Part shown: piece by piece, positions 9,778 to 18,480 of the stretch
Position numbering within the stretch: position 1 is the first letter of the stretch
Layout of the letters: the number at the start of each line of letters is the position of its first letter
Assembly: GCF_006088715.1 (NCBI RefSeq)
Contig: NZ_CP030771.1
Coordinates: forward strand, 4,908,001 to 4,972,000
Source of the DNA: Streptomyces sp. YIM 121038
GTDB lineage: Bacteria; Actinomycetota; Actinomycetes; Streptomycetales; Streptomycetaceae
Reading direction: 5' to 3'
Length of the DNA stretch: 64,000 bases
Program-made: the position numbers and the translations under genes
Notes under the pieces: generated by a model
The model's database searches: none
The model's input: the letters and a program-made list of their open reading frames with translations, nothing else
Told to the model about the DNA's origin: nothing

Positions 9778-11481
9778 GTGGCGGAACGGAGCACGGCTGC
9801 CGTCGACGTGGCAGGCAACAGCGGCGACGAGCCGCTGACCGCGAAGGCGGATCAGTCCACGGCCGACGGGGTGGCCCAGACCCGGGAGCGGGACACGGCG
9901 GACGACAGCGCGGCGGAGACGAAGGGGCCCTCGAGTCCGCCCGGGGCGACCACGCCCCCAGAACTGCACAGCGGCCACAAACTCGCCAGACGCTATCGCC
10001 TCGAGGAGTGCGTCACACGTCTGGACGGTTTCAGCAGCTGGCGTGCGGTGGACGAGAAGCTCCGCCGTGCGGTGGGCGTGCACGTGCTGCCCGCCGACCA
10101 TCCCCGCGGGCGCTCGGTGCTCGCCGCGGCCCGGTCCGCGGCACTCCTCGGCGACCCGCGGTTCGTACAGGTCCTGGACGCGGTCGAGGAGAACGACCTC
10201 GTCTACGTGGTGCACGAATGGCTTCCGGACGCCACGGAGCTCACCACCCTGCTGGCCTCCGGCCCCCTGGAGGCCCACGACGCCTACCAGCTCGTCAGCC
10301 AGGTCGCCCAGGCCATGGCCGCCGCACACCGCGAGGGCCTCGCCCATCTGCGGCTGACGCCCGGCGCCGTGCTGCGCACCTCCTCGGGCCAGTACCGCAT
10401 CCGCGGCCTCGCCGTGAACGCCGCGCTGCGCGGCATCACCTCCGAGACCCCCCAGCGCACCGACACGGAGGCGATCGGCGCCCTCCTGTACGCCGCCCTG
10501 ACCCAGCGCTGGCCGTACGAGAACGACGCACACGGCCTCTCCGGCCTGCCCAAGGGCGTCGGCCTCATCGCGCCGGACCAGGTCCGCGCCGGGGTGCACC
10601 GGGGCCTGTCCGAGCTCTCCATGCGCGCGCTCGCCAACGACGGCGCGACCGCGTCCCGCCAGGAGCCCGCCTGCACCACGCCGGACGACCTGGTGAAGGC
10701 CGTCGGCGAGATGCCCCGCATCCGCCCGCCGGAGCCCGCCTTCACGGCGCCGCCCGAGTACCAGCGCACGACCTACCAGCAGGGCACCTACGGCCGCGGT
10801 CCACAGCCTCCGGGCTCGACCCAGGTCATCCAGGCCCCGCCGCCCCCGCTGCAGAGCCGCACCGGCAAGGCCCTCAAGTGGGCGGTCTCGGCGCTGCTCA
10901 TCGCCGCGCTCGGCCTGGGCAGCTGGCAGCTGGCGGACGCCCTCATGGACCAGGACAACAAGTCGGGGGACTCGGGCACGTCGCGGACGTCCGACGACGG
11001 CGACAAGAACAAGCCCAAGCCCGGCAAGCCGATCTCCATCGAGAACACCCAGGCGAGCGGCCTGGGCGGAGAGTTCAAGCAGTCCACCGAGAGCGGCGCC
11101 ACGCTCTGGCGCACCGCGACGTACAACGAGGGTCCGCCCCTGGCTCCGTACAAGCCCGGTGCCGGCCTCGTCTACGACCTGGGCTCGGAGAACAAGCTCA
11201 CCGACGCGACGATCAAGCTTCTGTACGGCGGAGACCACACGTCGATCTCGCTGTACGCCGCCGACTCGATGTCGCCTATCGGGCCGGTCAGCTCGATGAA
11301 GAAGATCGGCGAAGGCAAGACGACCGGCTCCTCCTTGAAGATCAAGGTGAATGCCAAGGCCAAGTCCCGGTACGTACTCCTCTGGGTGACGGCGGTTCCG
11401 TCGGTCCCCGCCGAGAAGTACCGCGGCGCCGGCTACCGGCAGGGCATCACGGGCGCTCAGTTCAAGGGCGTCAAGGGCTGA
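9778..11481 (+). CDS. Membrane-anchored pseudokinase next to murJ
   Basis: A 567-residue protein begins at GTG 9778 after GGGAGGCAGGAA. Residues 65-300 are a protein-kinase fold (LARRYRLEECVTR, HEWLPDATEL, AMAAAHREGLAHLRL), but the catalytic HRD is replaced by HLRL and no DFG is seen, so catalysis is unlikely. One membrane segment at about 362-382 leads to an extracytoplasmic C-terminal domain of beta-rich, discoidin-like character. Its position next to murJ and sigM suggests it senses or scaffolds cell-wall synthesis. That role is inferred from mycobacterial gene order and not shown here. Confidence 0.82.
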   Translation: MAERSTAAVDVAGNSGDEPLTAKADQSTADGVAQTRERDTADDSAAETKGPSSPPGATTPPELHSGHKLARRYRLEECVTRLDGFSSWRAVDEKLRRAVGVHVLPADHPRGRSVLAAARSAALLGDPRFVQVLDAVEENDLVYVVHEWLPDATELTTLLASGPLEAHDAYQLVSQVAQAMAAAHREGLAHLRLTPGAVLRTSSGQYRIRGLAVNAALRGITSETPQRTDTEAIGALLYAALTQRWPYENDAHGLSGLPKGVGLIAPDQVRAGVHRGLSELSMRALANDGATASRQEPACTTPDDLVKAVGEMPRIRPPEPAFTAPPEYQRTTYQQGTYGRGPQPPGSTQVIQAPPPPLQSRTGKALKWAVSALLIAALGLGSWQLADALMDQDNKSGDSGTSRTSDDGDKNKPKPGKPISIENTQASGLGGEFKQSTESGATLWRTATYNEGPPLAPYKPGAGLVYDLGSENKLTDATIKLLYGGDHTSISLYAADSMSPIGPVSSMKKIGEGKTTGSSLKIKVNAKAKSRYVLLWVTAVPSVPAEKYRGAGYRQGITGAQFKGVKG

Positions 11482-11517
11482 GGGCCCGCGCGTCTCGGCA
11501 GGGGGAGGGGGTTCGAG

Positions 11518-12270
11518 GTGGCGGACGACGCCGGGCACGGTGAGCTCAGCGACCAGGACCTCCTGACGCGCCACGTCGACGGCGACAAGGACGCCTTCGG
11601 CGAGCTCGTCCGCCGCCATCGCGACCGGCTGTGGGCCGTGGCCCTGCGCACCCTGGGAGACCGCGAGGAAGCCGCGGACGCCGTCCAGGACGCCCTGGTC
11701 TCCGCGTACCGGGCCGCGCACACCTTCCGCGGCCAGTCCGCCGTGACGACCTGGCTGCACCGCATCACCGTGAACGCCTGTCTCGACCGGGCGCGCAAGG
11801 CCGCCTCCCGCAGGACCTCGCCCGTCGACGACACCGAGCGCCTGGACCAGCTCCTCGAACCGCACGAGTCCGCGGCGGCACCGGTCGAGCGCGGCGATCT
11901 GCACCGGGAGCTCCTGCGGGCGCTCAGCACGCTGCCGCCCGACCAGCGGGCCGCCCTCGTCCTGGTGGACATGCAGGGCTACCCCGTGGCCGAGGCCGCC
12001 CGGGTGCTCAACGTCCCCACCGGCACGGTGAAGAGCCGCTGCGCGCGGGGCAGAGCAAGACTGCTGCCCCTGTTGACCCATCTGCGGACGGAGCCACCGG
12101 GCGAAAGCGGCCCCGGCAACCCGGGCGAAGGAAAAAAGGCCGCCCCAGGAAGGAACCGGACGCAGGGGACAACCGTCCCACCGGCAGCGGACCCCCCGCG
12201 TACGGGGTCGTCCCAGGAGACGGAACCCGGCGATTCAGCGGCAGTGAAGGGCGGAGGTGGGCGAGCGTGA
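11518..12270 (+). CDS. sigM: ECF RNA polymerase sigma factor SigM
   Basis: A 250-residue ECF sigma factor. Region 2 runs from about residue 20 (FGELVRRHRDRLWAVAL) through DREEAADAVQDAL and the FRGQSAVTTWLHRI segment. Region 4 (LPPDQRAALVLVDMQGYPVAEAA) carries the helix-turn-helix GTVKSRCARGRARLL. The last 60 residues are a Pro/Gly-rich tail. Its stop codon overlaps the GTG start of the anti-sigma gene by four bases (GTGA), so the pair is probably translationally coupled. Context and order match SigM-RsmA of S. coelicolor. Confidence 0.9.
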   Translation: MADDAGHGELSDQDLLTRHVDGDKDAFGELVRRHRDRLWAVALRTLGDREEAADAVQDALVSAYRAAHTFRGQSAVTTWLHRITVNACLDRARKAASRRTSPVDDTERLDQLLEPHESAAAPVERGDLHRELLRALSTLPPDQRAALVLVDMQGYPVAEAARVLNVPTGTVKSRCARGRARLLPLLTHLRTEPPGESGPGNPGEGKKAAPGRNRTQGTTVPPAADPPRTGSSQETEPGDSAAVKGGGGRA

Positions 12271-13304
12271 CCACGACGACGGACTCGGCTGGGCACCCGG
12301 ACGTCTCCGAGATCTCCGACCTCACCGAAGGCCTGCTCTCACCGTCCCGCACGCACGACGTGCGGCAGCACCTGGACGGCTGCGCGCTCTGTACCGACGT
12401 CTACGACTCCCTCGAAGAGATTCGCGGCATGCTCGGCACGCTGCCCGGGCCCTCGCGCATGCCCGCCGATGTCGCGGAGCGCATCGACGCGGCTCTGGCG
12501 GCTGAGGCGCTTCTGGACTCCACCGTCACCGAGGACGTCGGCGCCTCCCTGTCGGCCCACGAGGCCGGGGAAGCCTCGGTACAGGCCGAGGAAGCCTCGG
12601 TACGCGGGCCCGTTGTCGAGCCCGCTGTCGATGTTTCACGTGAAACATCGACCTCCGAGCCGAGCGAAGCGGCTGCCTCATCGAGCAAGCCCGCTGCCTC
12701 AGCCGCTGCCAGCAGCGGCACCCATGGCCCGTCCGGTCACGCTCGCGCGGCCACCGGGCCGGGCCGGGGCGGGCGCTTCCGGGGGAGGCGCCGCCGTACG
12801 GCAGCCCTTGGTGCCGTCTTCACCGCTGCCGCCCTGGGCCTGGGCGCACTGCTGATCCACCCGTGGGAGAGCGACTCGGAAGGCTCGGAAACCACAGCGG
12901 CCCGCACAGCAAGCGCTGACACGTTCTCCAGGGACAAGCTCAAGGACCGCGTCAACGACATGCTTGCCGGAGAGCAGTCGATCGCGGGTGCCGACAACAC
13001 CGCCCCTCCCGAGACACGCGTCGGACCGCAGTCCAGCCCGAACGGCCCGAAGAAGGGCTCGACGACACCCGAAGACGTCGACGAGGTGCCCGCCTGCATC
13101 GAGCGGAGCCTCAATGGCCGGGCACCGCTGGCCGTGGACAAGGGCACCTACGAAGGCAAGAGCGCCTACCTCCTCGTCGCGGCCCATGAGTCCGACAGTG
13201 CCAAGGTGTCCGCGTATATCGTCGATGCCGCCTGTGTGAACGCGCCCTCGTCGCCCGAAACCATCGGCAAGGTACTGCTCACCGAGTCCTACGCCCGGAA
13301 CTGA
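12267..13304 (+). CDS. rsmA: SigM anti-sigma factor (RsmA-like)
   Basis: The 345-residue membrane protein starts at GTG 12267, overlapping the sigM stop. An N-terminal zinc/iron anti-sigma motif His35-x3-Cys39-x2-Cys42 lies in a short helical domain. Residues about 90-165 are an Ala/Glu/Ser-rich linker, a membrane segment lies at about 176-195 (ALGAVFTAAALGLGALLI), and an extracytoplasmic domain with one late cysteine pair ends the protein. In S. coelicolor RsmA, the SigM antagonist, binds a [2Fe-2S] cluster. A perfect parS site is embedded in the linker and encodes VSRET at about residue 123. Confidence 0.86.
   Translation: MTTTTDSAGHPDVSEISDLTEGLLSPSRTHDVRQHLDGCALCTDVYDSLEEIRGMLGTLPGPSRMPADVAERIDAALAAEALLDSTVTEDVGASLSAHEAGEASVQAEEASVRGPVVEPAVDVSRETSTSEPSEAAASSSKPAASAAASSGTHGPSGHARAATGPGRGGRFRGRRRRTAALGAVFTAAALGLGALLIHPWESDSEGSETTAARTASADTFSRDKLKDRVNDMLAGEQSIAGADNTAPPETRVGPQSSPNGPKKGSTTPEDVDEVPACIERSLNGRAPLAVDKGTYEGKSAYLLVAAHESDSAKVSAYIVDAACVNAPSSPETIGKVLLTESYARN
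12633..12646. promoter_or_regulatory. parS: parS site within the anti-sigma gene
   Basis: A perfect GTTTCACGTGAAAC inside the coding sequence of the SigM anti-sigma factor. It falls in the low-complexity linker, where it is read as Val-Ser-Arg-Glu-Thr. Flanking bases extend the palindrome (CGATGTTTCACGTGAAACAT). Confidence 0.9.
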
Positions 13305-13384
13305 GCGGTCCCCAGCCCGACGGGTACGTGTGGATCTCGCCCCGCTGTCCCGCGCCCGGGCTTCCGTGTGCTCGGACACGTTGG

Positions 13385-13411
13385 GGAATGCACGCCCCGT
13401 AGGATCCGTTG
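13385..13411 (+). promoter_or_regulatory. SigR-type promoter of trxBA
   Basis: GGAAT at 13385-13389, preceded by GG, is separated by exactly 18 bases from GTTG at 13408-13411. This matches the consensus GGAAT-N18-GTT of the thiol-stress sigma factor SigR, which is known to control trxBA in S. coelicolor. The predicted transcript starts about 60-70 bases before the trxB GTG and excludes the in-frame GTG at 13409 as a start. Confidence 0.82.
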
Positions 13412-13483
13412 GGTGGGGTGAGAGCCCTGAGACAGGCACCCGCCAGCAGTACGCAGCAGTCTTCAGAGACGAGGAATCAAGCC

Positions 13484-14446
13484 GTGACCGACGTCCGTAA
13501 CGTGATCATCATCGGCTCCGGGCCCGCCGGCTACACGGCGGCGCTCTACACCGCGCGCGCGTCCCTGAAGCCCCTGGTGTTCGAGGGTGCCGTCACCGCG
13601 GGCGGCGCGCTGATGAACACCACCGACGTAGAGAACTTCCCGGGCTTCCAGGACGGCATCATGGGCCCGGAGCTCATGGACAACATGCGCGCCCAGGCCG
13701 AGCGCTTCGGCGCCGAGCTCGTGCCCGACGACGTGGTCTCCGTCGACCTCACCGGTGAGATCAAGACCGTCACGGACACGGCCGGCACGGTGCACCGCGC
13801 GAAGGCCGTCATCGTGACGACGGGCTCCCAGCACCGCAAGCTGAGCCTGCCGAACGAGGACGCGCTGTCCGGCCGTGGCGTCTCCTGGTGCGCGACCTGC
13901 GACGGGTTCTTCTTCAAGGACCACGACATCGCCGTCATCGGTGGTGGTGACACCGCGATGGAGGAGGCGACCTTCCTCTCCCGGTTCGCCAAGTCCGTGA
14001 CGGTCGTCCACCGCCGCGACAGCCTGCGTGCCTCCAAGGCCATGCAGGAGCGCGCCTTCGCCGACCCGAAGATCAAGTTCGTCTGGGACAGCGAGGTCGC
14101 CGAGATCAAGGGCGAGCAGAAGCTCTCCGGTCTCACCCTGCGCAACGTCAAGACGGGCGAGACGTCCGAGCTGGCGGCCACCGGCCTGTTCATCGCGATC
14201 GGCCACGACCCGCGCACCGAGCTCTTCAAGGGCCAGCTGAACCTGGACGGCGAGGGCTACCTCAAGGTCGACGCGCCGTCGACCCGGACGAACATCCCCG
14301 GTGTCTTCGCCGCCGGTGACGTCGTCGACCACACCTACCGCCAGGCGATCACGGCGGCGGGCACCGGCTGTGCCGCCGCTCTGGACGCCGAGCGCTTCCT
14401 CGCCGCCCTCGCGGACAGCGAGACCGCGGCCGCTGCTGCCGTCTGA
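13484..14446 (+). CDS. trxB: Thioredoxin reductase
   Basis: A 320-residue flavoprotein starting at GTG 13484, eight bases after GAGGAA. The FAD-binding GSGPAGY lies near residue 11, the redox-active CATCDGFFF at about 139-147, the NADPH-binding [10 protein letters not shown] follows, and the C-terminal [11 protein letters not shown] signature is intact. It reduces thioredoxin using NADPH. It forms an operon with trxA (45-base gap) behind a SigR-type promoter, so oxidative thiol stress probably induces it. Confidence 0.95.
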   Translation: MTDVRNVIIIGSGPAGYTAALYTARASLKPLVFEGAVTAGGALMNTTDVENFPGFQDGIMGPELMDNMRAQAERFGAELVPDDVVSVDLTGEIKTVTDTAGTVHRAKAVIVTTGSQHRKLSLPNEDALSGRGVSWCATCDGFFFKDHDIAVIGGGDTAMEEATFLSRFAKSVTVVHRRDSLRASKAMQERAFADPKIKFVWDSEVAEIKGEQKLSGLTLRNVKTGETSELAATGLFIAIGHDPRTELFKGQLNLDGEGYLKVDAPSTRTNIPGVFAAGDVVDHTYRQAITAAGTGCAAALDAERFLAALADSETAAAAAV

Positions 14447-14491
14447 TCCTCCCTTCCTCCCCCACCCGCACCACCATGTGAGGAGCCCGCC

Positions 14492-14821
14492 GTGGCCAAC
14501 CTGAAGAACGTGACCGACGCTTCCTTCGACGAGGACGTCCTCAAGAGCGACAAGCCCGTCCTGGTGGACTTCTGGGCCGCCTGGTGCGGCCCGTGCCGCC
14601 AGATCGCGCCCTCGCTCGAGGCGATCGCGCAGGAGTACGGCGACAAGATCGAGATCGTCAAGCTCAACATCGACGAGAACCCGGGCACGGCCGCCAAGTA
14701 CGGCGTCATGTCGATCCCGACGCTGAACGTCTACCAGAACGGCGAGGTCGCCAAGACCATCGTCGGTGCCAAGCCGAAGGCCGCCATCGAGCGCGACCTG
14801 GCGGACTTCATCGCCGAGTAA
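14492..14821 (+). CDS. trxA: Thioredoxin
   Basis: A 109-residue thioredoxin with the active site WCGPC at about residues 31-35 and the conserved cis-proline segment SIPTLNVY. GTG 14492 follows GAGGAG by about nine bases. It is the second gene of the trxBA operon and is followed by a parS site and a strong shared terminator. Confidence 0.96.
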   Translation: MANLKNVTDASFDEDVLKSDKPVLVDFWAAWCGPCRQIAPSLEAIAQEYGDKIEIVKLNIDENPGTAAKYGVMSIPTLNVYQNGEVAKTIVGAKPKAAIERDLADFIAE

Positions 14822-14864
14822 GACACCACGTCATCGGTATCCGCCCCCGTCGGCGGAGAGCGAT

Positions 14865-14878
14865 GTTTCACGTGAAAC
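14865..14878. promoter_or_regulatory. parS: parS site downstream of trxA
   Basis: A perfect GTTTCACGTGAAAC in the intergenic space between trxA and the converging GNAT gene, directly against the terminator stem. Confidence 0.92.
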
Positions 14879-14879
14879 A

Positions 14880-14913
14880 CGAATGGGCCAACCCCGAGGG
14901 GTTGGCCCATTCG
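14880..14913. terminator. Bidirectional terminator between trxA and the GNAT gene
   Basis: A perfect 16-bp stem (CGAATGGGCCAACCCC and complement) with a two-base loop lies two bases after the parS site. It can serve both converging transcripts. Confidence 0.8.
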
Positions 14914-14950
14914 TCTGTCCACTGTGCGGTCTGCGGCCTATCCGGCCCGC

Positions 14951-15568
14951 CTAGAGCGGCCGCAGGGCCGGTTCCTTCTGTACAGCTCCCAGCAGTCGGT
15001 CGAGCGCCAGCTCGACGTCTTCCTTCCACGAGAGCGTCGTCCGCAACTCCAGCCGGAGTCTCGGGTACGCGGGGTGGGGGCGGACCGTCTTGAAGCCCAC
15101 CGCGAGGAGATGGTCCGCGGGCAGGACACAGGCCGGCTTCTCCCAGCGCGCGTCACCGAACGCCTCGATGGCCTTGAAGCCCCGGCGCAGCAGATCCTTG
15201 GCGACTGTCTGCACGATGACGCGGCCAAGTCCCTGCCCCTGATAGCCCGGCATGATCCAGGCAGTCATCAACTGAACGGCATCCGGCGAGACCGGGCTCG
15301 TGGGAAAGGCCGTGGACCGCGGCACATAGGCGGGGGGAGCGTAGAGGACGAAACCCACCGGGACGTCATCGACGTAGACGACCCGACCGCACGACCCCCA
15401 CTCCAGCAGAACGGCGGAGATCCACGCTTCCTTCTCCAGCTCGGGTGTTCCGGCCTTCAGCGCGGCTTGGCCGCTGACCGGGTCCAGCTCCCAGAAGACG
15501 CACGCCCGGCAACGCTTGGGAAGGTCCGGAAGGTTGTCCAGCGTGAGCGGTACGAGCCGTCGCCCCAT
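14951..15568 (-). CDS. GNAT-family N-acetyltransferase
   Basis: A 205-residue acetyltransferase starting at ATG 15568 (MGRRLVPLTLDN) with GAGGAA upstream. The acetyl-CoA-binding loop is clear: MPGYQGQGLGRVIVQ at about residues 127-141. The substrate is unknown. Three cysteines (RCRACVFW) near residue 20 are typical of this oriC-linked streptomycete family. It lies between trxA and parB as in S. coelicolor. A longer in-frame extension to 15844 exists but is Arg-rich and lacks a ribosome site. Confidence 0.85.
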   Translation of the reverse strand: MGRRLVPLTLDNLPDLPKRCRACVFWELDPVSGQAALKAGTPELEKEAWISAVLLEWGSCGRVVYVDDVPVGFVLYAPPAYVPRSTAFPTSPVSPDAVQLMTAWIMPGYQGQGLGRVIVQTVAKDLLRRGFKAIEAFGDARWEKPACVLPADHLLAVGFKTVRPHPAYPRLRLELRTTLSWKEDVELALDRLLGAVQKEPALRPL

Positions 15569-15714
15569 GAAGGCGGTTCCTCTTCTCCTTCGCCCGCGGC
15601 GCCACGAGCAGCTGTCAGTGTGCTCCGTTCCCTGAGCAGGCTGCCGACGAAGCCACCGACCGCGCCCAGGCCGAACCCTGCGGTCATCAGTCCGGTGCGG
15701 CTCACCGATCGCAT
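15457..15714 (-). CDS. Possible small membrane protein overlapping the GNAT gene
   Basis: An 85-residue frame starts at ATG 15714 with an excellent GGGGAGG site nine bases upstream. Its N-terminus MRSVSRTGLMTAGFGLGAVG is a plausible glycine-rich membrane helix followed by an RER turn. The last 37 codons overlap the start of the GNAT gene in another frame and look unselected (Ser/Arg-rich). Either the gene is real and recently extended, or the ribosome site belongs to a short leader peptide. No family was recognised. Confidence 0.35.
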   Translation of the reverse strand: MRSVSRTGLMTAGFGLGAVGGFVGSLLRERSTLTAARGAAGEGEEEPPSWGDGSYRSRWTTFRTFPSVAGRASSGSWTRSAAKPR

Positions 15715-15813
15715 GGCCCCCGCCTCCCCTAAGAGGTGCCGTCAGGTGGATGCGCCATACCCAAACGCATCGTATCCACGATGGGATTGCATCGATACCG
15801 GAAGAAAGCAAAG

Positions 15814-15852
15814 AGCGGGCCGTGTTCCGGCACACACCGGACACGGCCCGCT
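15814..15852. terminator. Terminator of the parAB operon
   Basis: A 16-bp stem (AGCGGGCCGTGT-CCGG, with one bulged T) and a 6-base loop, with AAAG/CTTT flanks, lies downstream of parB on the minus strand. Confidence 0.72.
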
Positions 15853-15936
15853 TTCACAGGCGTCACAGGATTCGGCTACAGCGGTCTGCCGATGCCCGCG
15901 CTCAGCGCACGGCCTCCAGGAGGACGCCGTCGCTGC

Positions 15937-17061
15937 TCAGCTCTGCTCGCCCTCGGAGGCTTCCTCGGCCGCGGCATCGGCCAGGCCACGCTTGAGGACC
16001 GAACCCTCTTCAGGAGCGAGCGTGGCGAGGATCCGCTCCAGGTCGTCCAGCGAGGCGAAGTCGACGACGATCTTGCCCTTCTTCTGGCCCAGGTCGACCC
16101 TCACCCGCGTCTCGAACCGGTCCGAGAGACGCGTGGCGAGACTCGTCAGCGCAGGGGACACACGCGCACCGGCACGAGGCCCCTTGGCCTTCGGCTTGGT
16201 CTGCGGCCGCGACCCCATGAGCGTCACGATCTCCTCGACGGCCCGCACCGACAGCCCTTCGGCCACGATCCGGTACGCGAGGCGGTCCTGCTCCTCCTGG
16301 TCCTCGACGGACAGCAGCGCCCGGGCATGGCCCGCGGACAGCACTCCGGCGGCGACCCTGTTCTGCACCTTCGGCGACAGCTTCAGAAGGCGGAGCGTGT
16401 TGGAGACCTGCGGGCGGGACCGGCCGATCCGGTCCGCCAGCTGGTCATGCGTGCACTTGAAGTCCTTGAGCAGCTGGTCGTAGGCCGCGGCCTCTTCCAG
16501 CGGGTTCAGCTGAGCGCGGTGCAGGTTCTCAAGGAGCGCGTCCAGGAGGAGCTTGTCGTCCTCCGTCGCCCGCACGATCGCCGGGATGCGCTCAAGACCC
16601 GCCTCACGGCAAGCCCGCCAGCGCCGCTCGCCCATGATGAGCTCGTACCGCGAGGGGCCCAACTGCCGTACGACCACGGGCTGGAGAAGCCCGACTTCCT
16701 TGATGGACGTCACCAGCTCCGCGAGGGCGTCCTCGTCGAAGACCTCACGCGGCTGCCGCGGGTTCGGCGTGATGGAGTCGAGCGGCAGCTCGGCGAAGTG
16801 CGCACCGGCCGGGCTCCGCAGTTCGTCCACCGGCCCGCCGCCCCGCTCTTCCGTCTCCTGCGGAACCGGGGGCTGCGCAAGGGAGCTCTGGGGAAGCGCG
16901 GCCACGGTGGCGGCCGCCACGCCGCGCTCCGCGGTGAGGACCGGCACGGCCGTCGGCGAGGTGGATGCCCCACCCGTGGTCGGCGCAGCCGCCTTCTCCG
17001 TAGGAGCCGCAGGGATCAGAGCGCCCAGGCCACGGCCCAGCCCTCTTCGTCGCTCGCTCAC
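15937..17061 (-). CDS. parB: Chromosome-partitioning protein ParB
   Basis: A 374-residue ParB. An N-terminal basic start ([16 protein letters not shown]) is followed by the CTP-binding ParB domain ([12 protein letters not shown], then [16 protein letters not shown]), the helix-turn-helix DNA-binding region ([20 protein letters not shown]) and a C-terminal dimerisation region ([16 protein letters not shown]). It binds the parS sites seen across this window and loads around oriC during sporulation septation. GTG 17061 overlaps the parA stop by four bases. Confidence 0.95.
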   Translation of the reverse strand: MSERRRGLGRGLGALIPAAPTEKAAAPTTGGASTSPTAVPVLTAERGVAAATVAALPQSSLAQPPVPQETEERGGGPVDELRSPAGAHFAELPLDSITPNPRQPREVFDEDALAELVTSIKEVGLLQPVVVRQLGPSRYELIMGERRWRACREAGLERIPAIVRATEDDKLLLDALLENLHRAQLNPLEEAAAYDQLLKDFKCTHDQLADRIGRSRPQVSNTLRLLKLSPKVQNRVAAGVLSAGHARALLSVEDQEEQDRLAYRIVAEGLSVRAVEEIVTLMGSRPQTKPKAKGPRAGARVSPALTSLATRLSDRFETRVRVDLGQKKGKIVVDFASLDDLERILATLAPEEGSVLKRGLADAAAEEASEGEQS

Positions 17062-18131
17062 TGGATCCCCTCCGTCATGTTCTGGTCGTTCTGGATGCCC
17101 GTGTGGGCGTGCTGCACGTCGTACCGCACGCCTACTCCGCGCAGCGCGATCTCTCGCGCCGCCTCGAAGTACGACAGGGCACCGCTTGAGCCTGGATCGT
17201 AGGTCAACACGGTCTGGCCGTAGCTGGGCGCCTCGGAGATGCGTACCGAGCGCGGGATGCTCGTTCTCAGCACCTCGTCGCCGAAGTGGTTGCGCACCTC
17301 GTCGGCCACCTGGGAGGCGAGCCGGGTCCGGCCGTCGTACATGGTGAGCAGGATGGTCGACACATGCAGGTTCGGGTTGAGGTGACCCCGCACCAGGTCG
17401 ACGTTGCGCAGGAGCTGACCGAGGCCTTCCAGGGCGTAGTACTCGCACTGGATGGGGATCAGCACCTCCGCACCGGCTACCAGGGCGTTCACCGTCAACA
17501 GCCCCAGCGATGGCGGGCAGTCGATGAGGATGTAGTCCAGCGGCTGCTCATACGCCTGGATCGCCCGCTGGAGCCGGCTTTCCCGCGCCACCAGCGACAC
17601 CAGTTCGATCTCCGCACCGGCGAGATCGATGGTGGCCGGGGCACAGAAGAGACCCTCGACATCAGGGACGGGCTGGACGACCTCGGCGAGAGGCTTGCTC
17701 TCGACCAACACGTCGTAGATGGAGGGGACTTCGGCGTGGTGGTCGATGCCGAGCGCCGTGGAGGCGTTCCCCTGCGGGTCCAGATCGATCACCAGAACAC
17801 GCGCGCCGTGCAAGGCCAGTGAGGCGGCAAGGTTGACGGTTGTCGTCGTCTTGCCTACCCCGCCCTTCTGGTTGGCGACGACCATGATTCGGGTCTGCTC
17901 GGGCCGTGGCAGGCCCTCGCCCGCGCGGCCAAGAGCTTCCACCGCCAGTTGGGCAGCACGACCGATGGGGGTGTCGTCCATCGGGCTCGGTGTTTCACGT
18001 GAAACATCCTCCCCCGCCGACTCGGTACGGGGACCGGGGACCGGATCGGTCATCGGTCCCGCGATGTTGGCGTCGGACCGCAAGGATTCACTCTCCTCGA
18101 CTACAGGCTCGCAATGAACAGAGCCTCCCAT
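17058..18131 (-). CDS. parA: Chromosome-partitioning ATPase ParA
   Basis: A 357-residue ParA/Soj ATPase from ATG 18131. The deviant Walker A KGGVGKTT is at 89-96; the Walker B region ([15 protein letters not shown]) and [12 protein letters not shown] follow. The first 80 residues are a variable Streptomyces-type extension containing an in-gene parS site, read as VSRET at 43-47. It works with ParB in segregation of the multigenomic hyphal chromosomes. Its 3' end overlaps parB by four bases (GTGA), so the two are coupled. Confidence 0.94.
   Translation of the reverse strand: MGGSVHCEPVVEESESLRSDANIAGPMTDPVPGPRTESAGEDVSRETPSPMDDTPIGRAAQLAVEALGRAGEGLPRPEQTRIMVVANQKGGVGKTTTTVNLAASLALHGARVLVIDLDPQGNASTALGIDHHAEVPSIYDVLVESKPLAEVVQPVPDVEGLFCAPATIDLAGAEIELVSLVARESRLQRAIQAYEQPLDYILIDCPPSLGLLTVNALVAGAEVLIPIQCEYYALEGLGQLLRNVDLVRGHLNPNLHVSTILLTMYDGRTRLASQVADEVRNHFGDEVLRTSIPRSVRISEAPSYGQTVLTYDPGSSGALSYFEAAREIALRGVGVRYDVQHAHTGIQNDQNMTEGIQ
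17992..18005. promoter_or_regulatory. parS: parS site within parA
   Basis: A perfect GTTTCACGTGAAAC inside the 5' part of parA, encoding VSRET in the variable N-terminal extension. Confidence 0.92.
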
Positions 18132-18286
18132 GCTTTCGGGGTCGTGAACCAGCGAGGCCCGGTCTTCTGTGGACGAATCCGTCTCTGTGGACAACTCCGT
18201 TCCCTTATCGAGGGAACCAAGTGGCCGACGCTCGCGGGGTTCGGCAGCGCGACCGCGACTGATGATGCCATGCAGCAGTGAGCGAC

Positions 18287-18300
18287 GTTTCACGTGAAAC
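18287..18300. promoter_or_regulatory. parS: parS site upstream of parA
   Basis: A perfect GTTTCACGTGAAAC about 155 bases before the parA start. It is placed where ParB binding could affect parAB transcription as well as nucleate segregation complexes. The 18,301-18,480 interval between it and rsmG shows no gene. Confidence 0.92.
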
Positions 18301-18480
18301 ACGATGCATGGCGACCGGGGTGCCGCTCGTGCGACACCCCGGTACGCGTACGTTTGACAGCTTTTGTGGAGTACGGCTCGTCGTCAGGACGGATCAGCGA
18401 CGAACGTCAACGCGCGTCCACCAGCGGTCGACAGGCGTAGACGCACGGCAGACACCTCGTCGACGCGGCACCGACGTCCT

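Noticed and set aside
13409..13483. In-frame GTG extension of trxB
   Set aside because: It starts inside the SigR promoter -10 region, so it would not be in the transcript.
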